Assembly: GCA_017619445.1 (NCBI GenBank) | Contig: JAFZSI010000017.1 | Coordinates: forward strand, 1-64,000 | DNA length: 64,000 nucleotides | Direction of reading: 5' to 3' | From: Prevotella sp. | Lineage (GTDB): Bacteria; Bacteroidota; Bacteroidia; Bacteroidales; Bacteroidaceae | Shown: piece by piece, positions 43,302-52,550 of the stretch | Layout: each line of letters opens with the position of its first letter | How positions within the stretch are numbered: position 1 is the first letter of the stretch | The notes under the pieces: model-generated | What the model was told of the DNA's origin: nothing | What the model saw: the letters and a program-made list of their open reading frames with translations, nothing else | Databases searched by the model: none | Position numbers and translations under genes: made by a program

Positions 43302-45611
43302 ATGAGAAGAAAATTCATTCGCTTTCTTTGGATAGCCATGGCTTCCGTCGTGGGCATCATCTTGTTAGGATTCATTGCCATTTGGTTCGGATGGATTGGT
43401 TATATGCCCCCCGTTGAGGATTTGCAAAACCCCATCAGCCGCTCGGCATCCCAAGTGTACTCGGCCGACGGCAAGGTGATGGGCACCTGGAACTTCAACC
43501 GTGAGAACCGAATCATGGTGGATTACAAAAGTCTATCGCCTCACTTGGTGAAGGCGCTCGTGGCCACCGAGGACGAACGATTCTACGAGCATTCGGGCAT
43601 CGACTTCAAAGCCCTGGGACGCGCCATCGTGAAGCGCGGCATCATGGGAAAAGCAAGTGCGGGCGGAGGCTCCACACTCACCCAGCAGCTGGCCAAGCAG
43701 CTCTATTCAGAAAAAGCCCACAGCACCCTGGAGCGACTTCTGCAGAAGCCCATCGAATGGGTGATAGCCATCAAGCTGGAGCGCAACTACACCAAGGAGG
43801 AAATCATCACCATGTATCTCAATTACTTTGATTTCCTGCACAACGCCGTGGGCATCAAGACAGCCTCTAATACCTATTATAATAAAGAGCCCAAAGACCT
43901 GAACCTCAACGAGTCGGCCACATTGATAGGCCTTTGCAAAAACCCGTCGCTGTTCAATCCCGTGCGCCATCCCGACCGTTGCCGAGAGCGCAGGGATGTG
44001 GTGCTCCAACAGATGTACAAGCACCGCAAGATTACCCGTGGAGAATACCTGCTGTGCAAAGACGAGCCCATCAAACTCAACTTCCGCCAGACCGACCATA
44101 AGGACGGCACTGCCACCTACCTGCGCGAGTTCCTGCGCAAATACATGATGGCAAAGAAACCGTCGCCAAGCGACTATCCATCGTGGAACAAAGGCCAGTA
44201 TTCGGTCGACTCCACCGCCTGGGTGAACGACCCGCTATACGGATGGTGCAACAAGAACAAGAAGAAAAACGGCGAGCACTACAACATCTACACCGACGGC
44301 CTGAAAATCTACACCACCATCGACACACGCATGCAGCAGTATGCCGAGGAAGCCGTCTATAAGCACGTGGCCAAGTTCCTGCAACCCGAATTCTTCAAGG
44401 AAAACCGCCGCAAGCCCAACGCACCCTTCACCAACGCACTCACCAAAGAGCAGGTGCGCCAGATCATGAACCGCTCCATGGTGCAAAGCGAACGCTACCG
44501 TGCCATGAAAGCCGCAGGAAAGACCGAGGAGCAAATCAAAGAAGCATTCCAGAAGCCCATAGAGATGACCGTGTTCACCTACCACGGCGACCTCGACACC
44601 ATCATGTCGCCCATGGACTCCATACGCTACTACAAGTCGTTCCTGCGCTCAGGACTCATGAGCATGGACCCGAAGACAGGAGCCGTGAAAGCCTACGTGG
44701 GCGGATTGGACTATACCCACTTCATGTACGACATGGCCATGCTCGGACGTCGGCAAGTGGGCTCCACCATCAAGCCATTCCTCTACTCGCTCGCCATGGA
44801 AAACGGCATGTCGCCCTGCGACTACGCCCCCAACGTGCAGCGCACCTACCGCGTGGCAGGCAAGCCCTGGACACCGCGCAACGGCAGCCGCAGCCGCTAC
44901 GGGCAGAACGTGACGCTGAAATGGGGACTCGCCCAGTCCAACAACTGGATATCCGCCTACCTCATGAGCAAGCTCAACACCCAGGACTTCGTCCGCATAC
45001 TCCGCGAGTTTGGCATCACCTCGCCCGACATACACGCGTCCATGGCACTCTGCCTCGGCCCCTGTGACATTTCTGTGGGCGAAATGGTCAGCGCCTACAC
45101 CACCTTCGCCAACCACGGCATCCACTGCGCACCCATGTTCGTATCCCGCATCGAAGACCACGAGGGCAACGTCATCGTCAACTTCCAGCCACGCATGAAC
45201 GAAGTCATCAGCGAGCAGAGCGCACTCAAGATGCTCGACATGCTCAAGGGAGTCGTCGAGCACGGCACAGCCCAGCGCATGCGCTCAAAATACAACGTCA
45301 CCTGCGAGATGGGAGCCAAGACCGGAACAACCAACCGCAACAGCGACGCATGGTTCATGGGATTCACACCCGAGCTCGTCACCGGCTGCTGGGTGGGCGG
45401 CGAGGACCGCGACATACACTTCGACTCCACACGCATGGGACAAGGAGCCACCATGGCCCTCCCCATCTGGGCCTACTACATGCAGAAAGTGTTTGCCGAC
45501 AAACTGCTCAACTACGACCCCGAAGCCAAGTTCGAAGTGCCCGACGACTTCAACCCCTGCGCAGCCGAGCGCGACGAAGGCGAATACGGCATCGAGGAAG
45601 TGTATGAATAA
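43302..45611 (+). CDS. Penicillin-binding protein 1A
   Basis: The 769-residue bifunctional peptidoglycan synthase is anchored by an N-terminal helix (RFLWIAMASVVGIILLGFIAIWFGWIG, seen in two overlapping hydrophobic stretches). The GT51 glycosyltransferase domain has LVATEDERFYEHSGIDFKAL and GGGSTLTQQLAKQLY. The transpeptidase domain has the SxxK motif in RQVGSTIKPFLYSLA, the SxN motif in AQSNNWISA and KTGTTNRNSD near residue 680. This is the main class A penicillin target. The gene has its own promoter and ends convergently with the LytTR regulator. Confidence 0.95.
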   Translation: MRRKFIRFLWIAMASVVGIILLGFIAIWFGWIGYMPPVEDLQNPISRSASQVYSADGKVMGTWNFNRENRIMVDYKSLSPHLVKALVATEDERFYEHSGIDFKALGRAIVKRGIMGKASAGGGSTLTQQLAKQLYSEKAHSTLERLLQKPIEWVIAIKLERNYTKEEIITMYLNYFDFLHNAVGIKTASNTYYNKEPKDLNLNESATLIGLCKNPSLFNPVRHPDRCRERRDVVLQQMYKHRKITRGEYLLCKDEPIKLNFRQTDHKDGTATYLREFLRKYMMAKKPSPSDYPSWNKGQYSVDSTAWVNDPLYGWCNKNKKKNGEHYNIYTDGLKIYTTIDTRMQQYAEEAVYKHVAKFLQPEFFKENRRKPNAPFTNALTKEQVRQIMNRSMVQSERYRAMKAAGKTEEQIKEAFQKPIEMTVFTYHGDLDTIMSPMDSIRYYKSFLRSGLMSMDPKTGAVKAYVGGLDYTHFMYDMAMLGRRQVGSTIKPFLYSLAMENGMSPCDYAPNVQRTYRVAGKPWTPRNGSRSRYGQNVTLKWGLAQSNNWISAYLMSKLNTQDFVRILREFGITSPDIHASMALCLGPCDISVGEMVSAYTTFANHGIHCAPMFVSRIEDHEGNVIVNFQPRMNEVISEQSALKMLDMLKGVVEHGTAQRMRSKYNVTCEMGAKTGTTNRNSDAWFMGFTPELVTGCWVGGEDRDIHFDSTRMGQGATMALPIWAYYMQKVFADKLLNYDPEAKFEVPDDFNPCAAERDEGEYGIEEVYE

Positions 45612-45695
45612 AGAAGACTTCTGTCTGGGAGTATAGAAGTAAAGGAGTAATGTAGTAAAGGAGTAAAGCAGAAACTCTGTTTTTGGAACTATAAG

Positions 45696-45757
45696 AACAA
45701 AGCATAGGTTTACGTTCAAATTCTCTAGAGAATTTATGCGTAAACCTATGCTTTGTT
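45696..45757. terminator. Cap palindrome inside a 19-bp perfect inverted repeat (locus E of the 21-nt family)
   Basis: Arms AACAAAGCATAGGTTTACG (45696-45714) and its exact reverse complement (45739-45757) flank the perfect 18-bp palindrome AAATTCTCTAGAGAATTT (45718-45735). The structure lies between convergent pbp1A and the LytTR regulator, so it may act as a bidirectional terminator. Confidence 0.8.
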
Positions 45758-45781
45758 TATGTAAATGATGCAATTAGGGCG

Positions 45782-46516
45782 CTATAGCACGGTGTGGCTG
45801 TCGAGGAATGCCTGTACGTCGTCCTTGTAACTGTCTGAGATGGGAATGAGGATGTTGTCGAAGGAGATGCGCTGGTGGTCGACGACGCGTACTTTGCTCA
45901 TGTGGACGATGAAGGAGCGGTGTGTTCGCATAAACTCGGGGGTGGGCAGATGCTCCTCGAGTTTCTTCATGCTCATGAGCGACATGACGGGTTTCTTGCC
46001 ATTGTCGAGATAGACTTTGACGTAGTCTTTGACGCCCTCGATGTAGGTGATGTCGTCGAGGTTGATGCGCATGAGTTTGTACTCGCTCTTGAGGAACAGG
46101 AAACGGTCTTGCCCGATTCTTGTTCCCGCATTGGCAGCATCCGCCGACTGTTCATCACTTGTGAACAGTTTCAGGGCCTTGTTGCAAACTTCCTTGAACT
46201 CCTCGAATGCGATGGGCTTGAGCATATAGCCAATGGCGTTGACTTTATAGCCGTCGATGGCATACTGACTGAATGCGGTGGTGAAAATCACCTTGGTGCG
46301 TGCAGGCAGAATCCTGGCGAACTCCAGTCCGCTGAGCTCAGGCATCTGAATGTCGAGGAAAATCAAATCTACAGGATTGTCGCGCAGCTGTCGCATGGCA
46401 GCAACGGCACTATTGAAAGAGCCTTGCAGCTTGAGAAAAGGCACTTTCTTGGCATAACTCTCGAGCAGGGCCGCAGCCAACGGCTCGTCGTCGATAATGG
46501 CACAAGTGATAATCAT
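45782..46516 (-). CDS. LytTR-type response regulator
   Basis: The 244-residue two-component regulator has a CheY-like receiver (IITCAIIDDEPLAAALLESYA; phospho-Asp in DLIFLDIQMPELSGLEFARIL) and a C-terminal LytTR DNA-binding domain (FLFLKSEYKLMRINLDDITYIEG, then FMRTHRSFIVHMSKV). It is the last gene of a six-gene operon that includes the MacAB-TolC-like pump and the kinase. The binding sites are not identified. Confidence 0.93.
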   Translation of the reverse strand: MIITCAIIDDEPLAAALLESYAKKVPFLKLQGSFNSAVAAMRQLRDNPVDLIFLDIQMPELSGLEFARILPARTKVIFTTAFSQYAIDGYKVNAIGYMLKPIAFEEFKEVCNKALKLFTSDEQSADAANAGTRIGQDRFLFLKSEYKLMRINLDDITYIEGVKDYVKVYLDNGKKPVMSLMSMKKLEEHLPTPEFMRTHRSFIVHMSKVRVVDHQRISFDNILIPISDSYKDDVQAFLDSHTVL

Positions 46517-46582
46517 AGGTATTTACAATTTGATAATTTGCAATTCTGGGGGTACGGGGGGACGAGATATGCTCCTTCTCTC
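46517..46582. repeat. Repeat-filled gap between kinase and response regulator
   Basis: Contains TTTACAATTTGATAATTTGCAATT, the word GGGGGTACGGGG and CGAGATATGCTCC, shared with the GH43 leader. Confidence 0.7.
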
Positions 46583-47617
46583 CTATCTCTGTATTTCAAT
46601 TCTTGAGCGGTATTTCTTTCCGTCTTCGGAAACGCCTTTGGTCCATTGGTAACGCTGAGGATAGACAAGAGCCAACCGTCGTTCCACCTGCTGCAGACCG
46701 ATTCCGTGGCCACTTCTGTCCTGTGCGTCTTTCGGGAAATTAGAATTTTCTATGTCGCACACGATGCGCTGGTCATCAGAGCTTAGCTGTATGTCGATGA
46801 AACTGGGCTCTGTGGAACTAACGCCATGCTTGAAGGCATTCTCTACCAGCGAGATGAAGATGAGCGGAGCCACCGGCACGTCGGGTGAGTCGCAATGGGC
46901 GCTGAACTTCACATCTACATTCGCGGGCAGGCGAAGCTTCATCAGGTTGACGTAATTCTCCATGAACTGCACCTCCTGTGAGAGGCTGACGAGCGGCTGC
47001 TGATTGTCGTAGAGCATGTGGCGCAGCAGCTTGCTGAGCTCCTGAATGGCTTCTTGTGCCTTCTCTTTATCAAACGCAGTAAGTGCGTAAATATTATTCA
47101 ACGTGTTCAACAAAAAGTGCGGATTGATTTGCGAGCGCAGGTTCTTCAGTTCAGCCTCTTTGGCTTCTGCCTCAGCATTCAGCTTTGCATCGAGACTTTC
47201 GTGCCATTGTTCGGAAAGCACAATGGTCAATGCGATTGCAGCAGCCATCGACAGGTTGAAAAGGTTGCGAAAAATGTAGACCAAATTCATTTTGACAGAG
47301 GAATCAGGGTTGGCCCTAAACTCCTCGTCCATCACCAGATACATCTTCCACAGAAAGAAATGCTCAGCAATGCCCACCGTCAAGATGAGCACAATGTTTA
47401 CTATCCAGAAAAGGCGGTGGTTGCCCTCTACATACTTCTTGGGTATGAGCCAAAAGTAGTTGGTGTAGAACACCAGCATCAGCATGGACGTCAACACCCC
47501 AGCCTCCACGAAACGGACAAGACTAAGGGGCACGCTATGGTGGAAAGGCAACGCAGAGATGAAATAGAGTGCAATCCACACACATACGTGAAGCATATAT
47601 GATGGGCGTCTATTCAT
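46583..47617 (-). CDS. LytS-like sensor histidine kinase
   Basis: A 344-residue membrane kinase from MNRRPSYML. Four hydrophobic helices in the first half (VCVWIALYFISALPFHH, VLTSMLMLVFYTNYFWLI, LFWIVNIVLILTVGIAEHF, NLFNLSMAAAIALTIVL) carry the sensor. The His_kinase domain shows the phospho-His motif INPHFLLNTLNNIYAL and an HATPase-type C-terminus (LIFISLVENAFKHGVS; GHGIGLQQVERRL). The start overlaps the stop of the permease by 8 bp, so translation is coupled. Confidence 0.92.
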   Translation of the reverse strand: MNRRPSYMLHVCVWIALYFISALPFHHSVPLSLVRFVEAGVLTSMLMLVFYTNYFWLIPKKYVEGNHRLFWIVNIVLILTVGIAEHFFLWKMYLVMDEEFRANPDSSVKMNLVYIFRNLFNLSMAAAIALTIVLSEQWHESLDAKLNAEAEAKEAELKNLRSQINPHFLLNTLNNIYALTAFDKEKAQEAIQELSKLLRHMLYDNQQPLVSLSQEVQFMENYVNLMKLRLPANVDVKFSAHCDSPDVPVAPLIFISLVENAFKHGVSSTEPSFIDIQLSSDDQRIVCDIENSNFPKDAQDRSGHGIGLQQVERRLALVYPQRYQWTKGVSEDGKKYRSRIEIQR

Positions 47618-48830
47618 GTCGGATGGCTTCAATGGGATCCATGTTGGCTGCTTTCTGGGCGGGGATGTAGCCAAACAGCACACCTATGCATACACAAACG
47701 AGGAACGACACGTAGATGCTCCACGCAGGCACACTACTGGGCATTCCAAACATGGGTACAAGAAACTCACTCACACAACAGCCCACAAAGACCCCTAATA
47801 GGCCGCCGGTGAGACTTATGAGCACCGACTCGATGAGGAACTGTAGCGAAATGACCAGCCCAGTGGCTCCCACAGCCATTCGCAGACCAATCTCCTTGGT
47901 ACGCTCCGTGACGCTCACGAGCATGATGTTCATAATGCCGATACCAGCCACGAGCAGCGAGAATGCCGCAGCCACCACAAGGATGATGGTCACCGTGTCC
48001 ATAGTGCTCGACATTGTCTCCATCATCTCTGCCTGCGAGCGGATGGTGAAGTCGTCATCGGCCTCGCCTTTCAGCTTGTGGTTCTCGCGCAGAATCTGCG
48101 TGAGTTCCTCAATGGCCGCGTCGCTCATCTCCTCGGTTACAGCCGAGCAGACGATGCTCGAGAAGTAGGTCTGCGCGGCTATGCGTTTCATGACGGTGGT
48201 GTAAGGAGCAATCATCACATTGTCCTGGTCCATTCCCCACGAGTTGTAGCCCTTGGACTTCAGCACACCCACAATACGCATGGGAATGCTCTTGAAGCGA
48301 ATGGTCTTGCCTATGGGGTCGGTGCCCTTGCCGAAGAGCTCATCCACGATGGTCTTACCAACCACCACCACTTTGGCGGCTTTCTTGATGTCCTCGTCGG
48401 TGAAGCACTCGCCGTCCTCCACCTCCCATTGCTTGATGTCCAGGTAGTCGGTACTCTCACCATACATCGAGGTATTGGTGTTGTTGTTGCCATAAATCAC
48501 CTGACCGCTGGCCGTCACCTCGGGCGACACCTTGGTAACAAACTTCTTGTTGGCAAGAATGCTCTCATAGTCGGCCATCTTCAGCGTCTGCATGCTCGAC
48601 GGGTCTTGACGCACACCGCCACGCATGTCGGCACCTGGCCGTATGGTGAGCAGGTTGGTACCCATGGTTGACAGTTCCTTGCGGATGCTCTCCTTCGAGC
48701 CTTGTCCTATCGACATCATGATGATGACGGCGGCCACACCCATGATGATGCCCAGCATAGAGAGAAACGAGCGCATCTTGTTGCTGGCCACAGCCCGCAG
48801 GCTTACTTTAAATAGATTGAGTATATTCAC
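47610..48830 (-). CDS. MacB-like ABC transporter permease
   Basis: The 406-residue inner-membrane protein has the MacB/FtsX layout. Helix 1 is FLSMLGIIMGVAAVIIMMSIGQG, a large periplasmic domain spans about residues 40-270, and three C-terminal helices (TVTIILVVAAAFSLLVAGIGIMNIMLV; VISLQFLIESVLISLTGGLLGVFVG; IYVSFLVCVCIGVLFGYIPA) precede PAQKAANMDPIEAIRHE. It is part of a tripartite efflux system. The pump substrate is not known; MacB homologues export macrolides, peptides or lipids. Confidence 0.92.
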   Translation of the reverse strand: MNILNLFKVSLRAVASNKMRSFLSMLGIIMGVAAVIIMMSIGQGSKESIRKELSTMGTNLLTIRPGADMRGGVRQDPSSMQTLKMADYESILANKKFVTKVSPEVTASGQVIYGNNNTNTSMYGESTDYLDIKQWEVEDGECFTDEDIKKAAKVVVVGKTIVDELFGKGTDPIGKTIRFKSIPMRIVGVLKSKGYNSWGMDQDNVMIAPYTTVMKRIAAQTYFSSIVCSAVTEEMSDAAIEELTQILRENHKLKGEADDDFTIRSQAEMMETMSSTMDTVTIILVVAAAFSLLVAGIGIMNIMLVSVTERTKEIGLRMAVGATGLVISLQFLIESVLISLTGGLLGVFVGCCVSEFLVPMFGMPSSVPAWSIYVSFLVCVCIGVLFGYIPAQKAANMDPIEAIRHE

Positions 48831-48993
48831 CTTGTGTTATTTACGGATTTACTATTTACTATTTACGAATTATACTATTTGACAATTTTACTATTTCACA
48901 ATTTTACTATTATCGAGATACCTCTTTTTTTCGCTTTGCTCAAGGAACTTTGAACTTTGAGCTATTCTCTCTCCTCTCTCCTCTTTTCTCTCC
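48831..48993. repeat. Tandem simple repeats in the ATPase-permease gap
   Basis: This 163-bp gap inside the efflux operon consists of TTTACTATTTAC-like repeats, TTTTTTCGCTTTGCTCAAGG, AACTTTGAACTTTGAGC and CTCTCTCCTC words, and has no open frame of note. Confidence 0.75.
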
Positions 48994-49749
48994 TCACTCA
49001 TCCTGCACCACAGGCATAGCGGCCAGTGCTTCGGCAGCCGACTTGATGTTGGTGTTGATGGTGTCCTCGCGAATCTTGCCGTCGCGCAGGTTGATGTTGC
49101 GGCTGCTGTATTCGGCAATCTCGGGGTTGTGGGTCACGAAGATGATGGTGTGGCCCTTATGGTAGAGCTCCTGGAAGAGCACGAGCATCTCGAACGATGT
49201 GCGCGTGTCGAGGTTACCCGTTGCCTCGTCGGCCAGCAGCACGGCCGGATTGTTGACCAGCGCGCGGGCTATGGCCACTCGCTGCATCTGACCGCCGGAC
49301 ATTTGGTTGCTCTTGTGGTAGAGGCGGTCGCCGAGGCCTACGGCCTGCAGGGCCTTGATGGCAGCCTCGCGCCGCTCTTTGGCGCTGTACTCATTGTTAT
49401 ACATCAAGGGCAGCTCCACATTCTCCACAGCAGTGGTCTTAGCCAGCAGGTTGTAGTTCTGAAACACGAATCCAATCTTCCGGTTGCGCAGGTGTGCGCG
49501 CTGGTTTTTGGACATCGTGCGCACGGGGATGCCGTCGAGGAAATACTCGCCACTGGTGGGCGTATCAAGACAACCCAACTGGTTGAGCAGGGTTGACTTG
49601 CCCGAGCCCGAGGTGCCCTGGATGGTGACAAACTCGCCCTCGTAGATTTTGAAGCTGACGCCCCGGAGGGCTTTCACAGTTTCGCTGCCCACCTGAAAGT
49701 AGCGTTTCACGTTTTGCAGCTCAATGACGCATTTTCTTTCCATAATCAA
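48994..49749 (-). CDS. MacB-like ABC transporter ATPase
   Basis: A 251-residue ATPase. Walker A is TSGSGKSTLLNQLG; the Q-loop lies in FVFQNYNLLAKTTAVENVELPL; the signature is MSGGQMQRVAIARAL; Walker B is PAVLLADEATGNLD. It resembles LolD/MacB-type domains. It lies between the adaptor, whose last codons it overlaps by 4 bp, and the permease. In E. coli MacB the two domains are fused, while here they are separate proteins. Confidence 0.95.
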   Translation of the reverse strand: MIMERKCVIELQNVKRYFQVGSETVKALRGVSFKIYEGEFVTIQGTSGSGKSTLLNQLGCLDTPTSGEYFLDGIPVRTMSKNQRAHLRNRKIGFVFQNYNLLAKTTAVENVELPLMYNNEYSAKERREAAIKALQAVGLGDRLYHKSNQMSGGQMQRVAIARALVNNPAVLLADEATGNLDTRTSFEMLVLFQELYHKGHTIIFVTHNPEIAEYSSRNINLRDGKIREDTINTNIKSAAEALAAMPVVQDE

Positions 49750-51002
49750 TTAGGCCGCGGGCCCTGTTGTTGGTTATTGTTACTGCCGCCACCAGCGTTG
49801 CCTCCAGCACTATTGCCGCCGCTGCCACGGTTGCCGCGGTTGCCTGGTCTTGGCATAAAGGGATTGCCGCCCTCGCTGTTCATCTGGGGCATGTCGCCAC
49901 CACTAATCTTGAAGTCCACCAACACTTCGGTGCCTTCCTTCAGTCCGCTGGTGATTTCGGTCATCGAGCCGTTGCTGATGCCCGTCTCCACCTTGTGGGC
50001 CTTGAAGGTGTTGCCCTCCAGCGTCCACACCTTAGCCTTTGCCTCGCAGTCCTCAATCTTCTGGTCCTTCTTCAGGATGGCCGCGTTGGGCATGAACCGG
50101 AGCGCTTTGGCGGGCACAGCCAGCACATTGTTGCGCTCGAGGGTGAAGATGGTGACGTTGGCTGTGAGTCCCGGCTTCAGCTTCAGGTCGTTGTTGCGCG
50201 CCGAGATGACCACCTCGTAGGTCACCACATTGCTCTCGGTGGTTGCCTGCTGTCGCACCTGCGTAACGTGTCCCTCGAACGAGTCGTCGGGGAAGGCGTC
50301 GACGGTGAATGTGACGCGCTGGCCTTGCTTCACGCCGCCGATGTCAGCCTCGTCGATGTTGGCTATCACACGCATGTCGGTCAGGTCTTTGGCGATGACA
50401 AACAGCTCGGGAGTGTTGAAGCTGGCGGCAACGGTCTGTCCTTCCTCCACAGCCTTCGAGAGCACCACGCCGTCGATGGGCGACGTGATGGTGGCGTAGC
50501 CCAGGTTAGTCTGTGCTCGCTTCACGGTCTCGCGCGACTGTGCCACCTGATCTTTGGCCTGCTGGTAGCTCAGGCGTGCACTCTCATACTCGTCGGCGCT
50601 CACGAGGCCCTTGTTGTAGAGCGTCTTATACCTGTTGAAGTTGGCCAGCTGGTAGTTCATCGAGCTCTGAGCGCTCGAGAGGTTGGCCTTGGCGGTGTTG
50701 AGCTCGCTCATCAGGTTGGTCTTGTCGAGCTCGGCAATCACCTGCCCCTTTTTCACGATGCTGTTGTAATCAACATAGAGTCGGCTGACGATACCCGACA
50801 CTTGCGTACCCACGGTGACGCTGGTCACGGGCTCGATGGTGCCTGTGGCGGTGATGCTATTGTGAATGTCCGACGACTTCACCACAGCGGTCTCAAACGT
50901 CACTTCCTCCTTTTTCTTTTTTCCCGAAAGCAGAAAGACTGCTAAGAGGGCCACAGCTACGGCTGCTGCCACAGCTATCCATAATTTCTTGTTTTTCTTC
51001 AT
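49746..51002 (-). CDS. MacA-like periplasmic adaptor (HlyD family)
   Basis: The 418-residue membrane fusion protein starts MKKNKKLWIAVAAAVAVALL. It shows the lipoyl-type half-motifs ITATGTIEPVTSVTVGTQVSG and GVVLSKAVEEGQTVAASF, a helical hairpin (AKANLSSAQSSMNYQLANFN), and beta-barrel and MP domains. A low-complexity Gly/Asn/Gln/Pro-rich tail ends the protein. The start 51002 is chosen because the frame continues 149 residues upstream through the end of tolC in another reading of that gene. Confidence 0.92.
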   Translation of the reverse strand: MKKNKKLWIAVAAAVAVALLAVFLLSGKKKKEEVTFETAVVKSSDIHNSITATGTIEPVTSVTVGTQVSGIVSRLYVDYNSIVKKGQVIAELDKTNLMSELNTAKANLSSAQSSMNYQLANFNRYKTLYNKGLVSADEYESARLSYQQAKDQVAQSRETVKRAQTNLGYATITSPIDGVVLSKAVEEGQTVAASFNTPELFVIAKDLTDMRVIANIDEADIGGVKQGQRVTFTVDAFPDDSFEGHVTQVRQQATTESNVVTYEVVISARNNDLKLKPGLTANVTIFTLERNNVLAVPAKALRFMPNAAILKKDQKIEDCEAKAKVWTLEGNTFKAHKVETGISNGSMTEITSGLKEGTEVLVDFKISGGDMPQMNSEGGNPFMPRPGNRGNRGSGGNSAGGNAGGGSNNNQQQGPRPN

Positions 51003-51028
51003 ATTTATTCCTTTTTTTTTTCCTAAAC

Positions 51029-52411
51029 CTACAAACTCAACTTCTCTCCCTGGTAGAACTTCAGCATCTGCAGGTTGAGAATGGTGAGGTATTTGCTTTG
51101 CAGCTCGTTCTGCTGAGCGCTGAGCAGTTTGTCCTTGCCGGTCATCAGCTCGATGATGTTCTTCAGTCCCAGGCGGAACTGCTCGCTCAGCAGATGATAG
51201 CTTGCCTGCTCGCTCTGCACGCTGATGCGCGCTGCCTTGTATTTGTTCTGGTTGTTCAGGGCCTGCAGCCAGTAGTTCTCTATGTTGCTGTAGAGCGTTG
51301 TCTGCTGGTCGCGCAGGTCGAGCAGGGCCGACTCGCGCTGCAGCGTAGCTTTGCTGATGGCAGTTTTTGTCTTGCGTCCGTCGATGAGCGGGATGCTCAG
51401 CGTCACGCCCGCACCCATATTGAAATTGTTTTTCGACTGCTCGCCCCACGATGTGCTGCTCATGGTGGTCGTGTTGGTCGAGGCCGACGCGCTCACGCCC
51501 ACGGTGGGCAGTTTGCCGGCCTTTGCAATCTTCATGCTGAGTTCGCTGTTCTGAATGTTGAGCTTGGTGTTCTGTATCTCAGGACGGTTTTCCAAAGCTG
51601 CCTCATAAACGCTCTGCATGGAGGGAATCTCTGCCAGGGCTTGTGCGTCGGTGGTTTCAGGAACAGCCACCTCAAAGTCCACGTTGTCAGTAATTTGCAG
51701 CAGTTGTTTCAACTGGCGCTTGTAGTTCAGCTCGTTACTCTCGGCAGCCACCACGTTGTATTCGTCCTGAGCCCTTTGGGCAGTAAGCTGTGCCAGGTCG
51801 GCCTTCGACATCTTGCCCACCTTCACCATCTCGCTACCGCGCTCCTCGTTTTTCATGCTCGTGGCCAGGCTTTCCTTGCTCACACGGATGGCTTCGTTGC
51901 TATAGAGAATCTGCACGTACAACTGGGCTATCTGCTCCTGAATATTGTTGGCGGTGATGGCCGAGTCGAGTTCAGCCTGCTGCCGTGCGAGTTTGTTCTG
52001 AAGAATGGCGTTGCGGTTCTGGTTGCCGTTCCACACCGTCCAGTTCATGTTCAGTCCGTAGTTGCCGCTGTAATAGACCTTGTCAACACTCGACTGCACA
52101 TAGCCGTTGGACACGGTGCTCATGCCGCTGGCCACCCAGGGACGGTAAGTCAGGTTCTGGCTGGTGTTGGCGTTGAGCGTGGGCAGCAGGGCTGCTTCAC
52201 TCTGCAGCACGTCCTGTTCGGCTGACAACCGGCTGATGCGTGTCTTCTGCAGTTGTATGTTGTTCTTCAGCGCATACTCTATGCAGTCGCTCAGCGTCCA
52301 GGCCTTTGCCGTCTTTGCGGGCTCTTGTGCAGCCTCTTTTGCCGGCTCTTGTGCGTTTCCGATGCCAATGCCCGTCAGCATCAGCACAAATATCAGTACT
52401 GTCTTTCTCAT
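51029..52411 (-). CDS. TolC-like outer-membrane efflux protein
   Basis: The 460-residue protein has a signal peptide (MRKTVLIFVLMLTGIGIGNAQ) followed by a short Glu/Pro/Ala/Lys repeat (EPAKEAAQEPAK). Two outer-membrane efflux protein repeats are seen: WTLSDCIEYALKNNIQLQ with SEAALLPTLNANTSQNL, and LENRPEIQNTKLNIQNSELSM with AGKLPTVGVSA. It forms the outer-membrane channel of the pump encoded by the following genes. It is the first gene of the six-gene operon, with a -7 element at 52446-52453. Confidence 0.93.
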   Translation of the reverse strand: MRKTVLIFVLMLTGIGIGNAQEPAKEAAQEPAKTAKAWTLSDCIEYALKNNIQLQKTRISRLSAEQDVLQSEAALLPTLNANTSQNLTYRPWVASGMSTVSNGYVQSSVDKVYYSGNYGLNMNWTVWNGNQNRNAILQNKLARQQAELDSAITANNIQEQIAQLYVQILYSNEAIRVSKESLATSMKNEERGSEMVKVGKMSKADLAQLTAQRAQDEYNVVAAESNELNYKRQLKQLLQITDNVDFEVAVPETTDAQALAEIPSMQSVYEAALENRPEIQNTKLNIQNSELSMKIAKAGKLPTVGVSASASTNTTTMSSTSWGEQSKNNFNMGAGVTLSIPLIDGRKTKTAISKATLQRESALLDLRDQQTTLYSNIENYWLQALNNQNKYKAARISVQSEQASYHLLSEQFRLGLKNIIELMTGKDKLLSAQQNELQSKYLTILNLQMLKFYQGEKLSL

Positions 52412-52445
52412 TCTTTATATGCTGGTTTATACAATCTATGTTATG

Positions 52446-52453
52446 CAAAAGTA
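52446..52453 (-). promoter_or_regulatory. -7 element of the tolC-macAB-lytSR operon
   Basis: The minus-strand sequence TACTTTTG matches TAnnTTTG and lies 35 bp upstream of the start at 52411. Confidence 0.6.
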
Positions 52454-52550
52454 AGAAAAAACCGCCAAACGTGAAAATGAAATCTATTTCCCTACGCGTT
52501 TAGTAGAAAAAAGCGGCTGTTTTGCCGACAACCGCTCTGCTCATTAACAT

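Noticed and set aside
49746..51449. Long version (567 residues) of the adaptor
   Set aside because: The first 149 residues translate the tolC gene in another frame and lack any adaptor feature; start moved to 51002.
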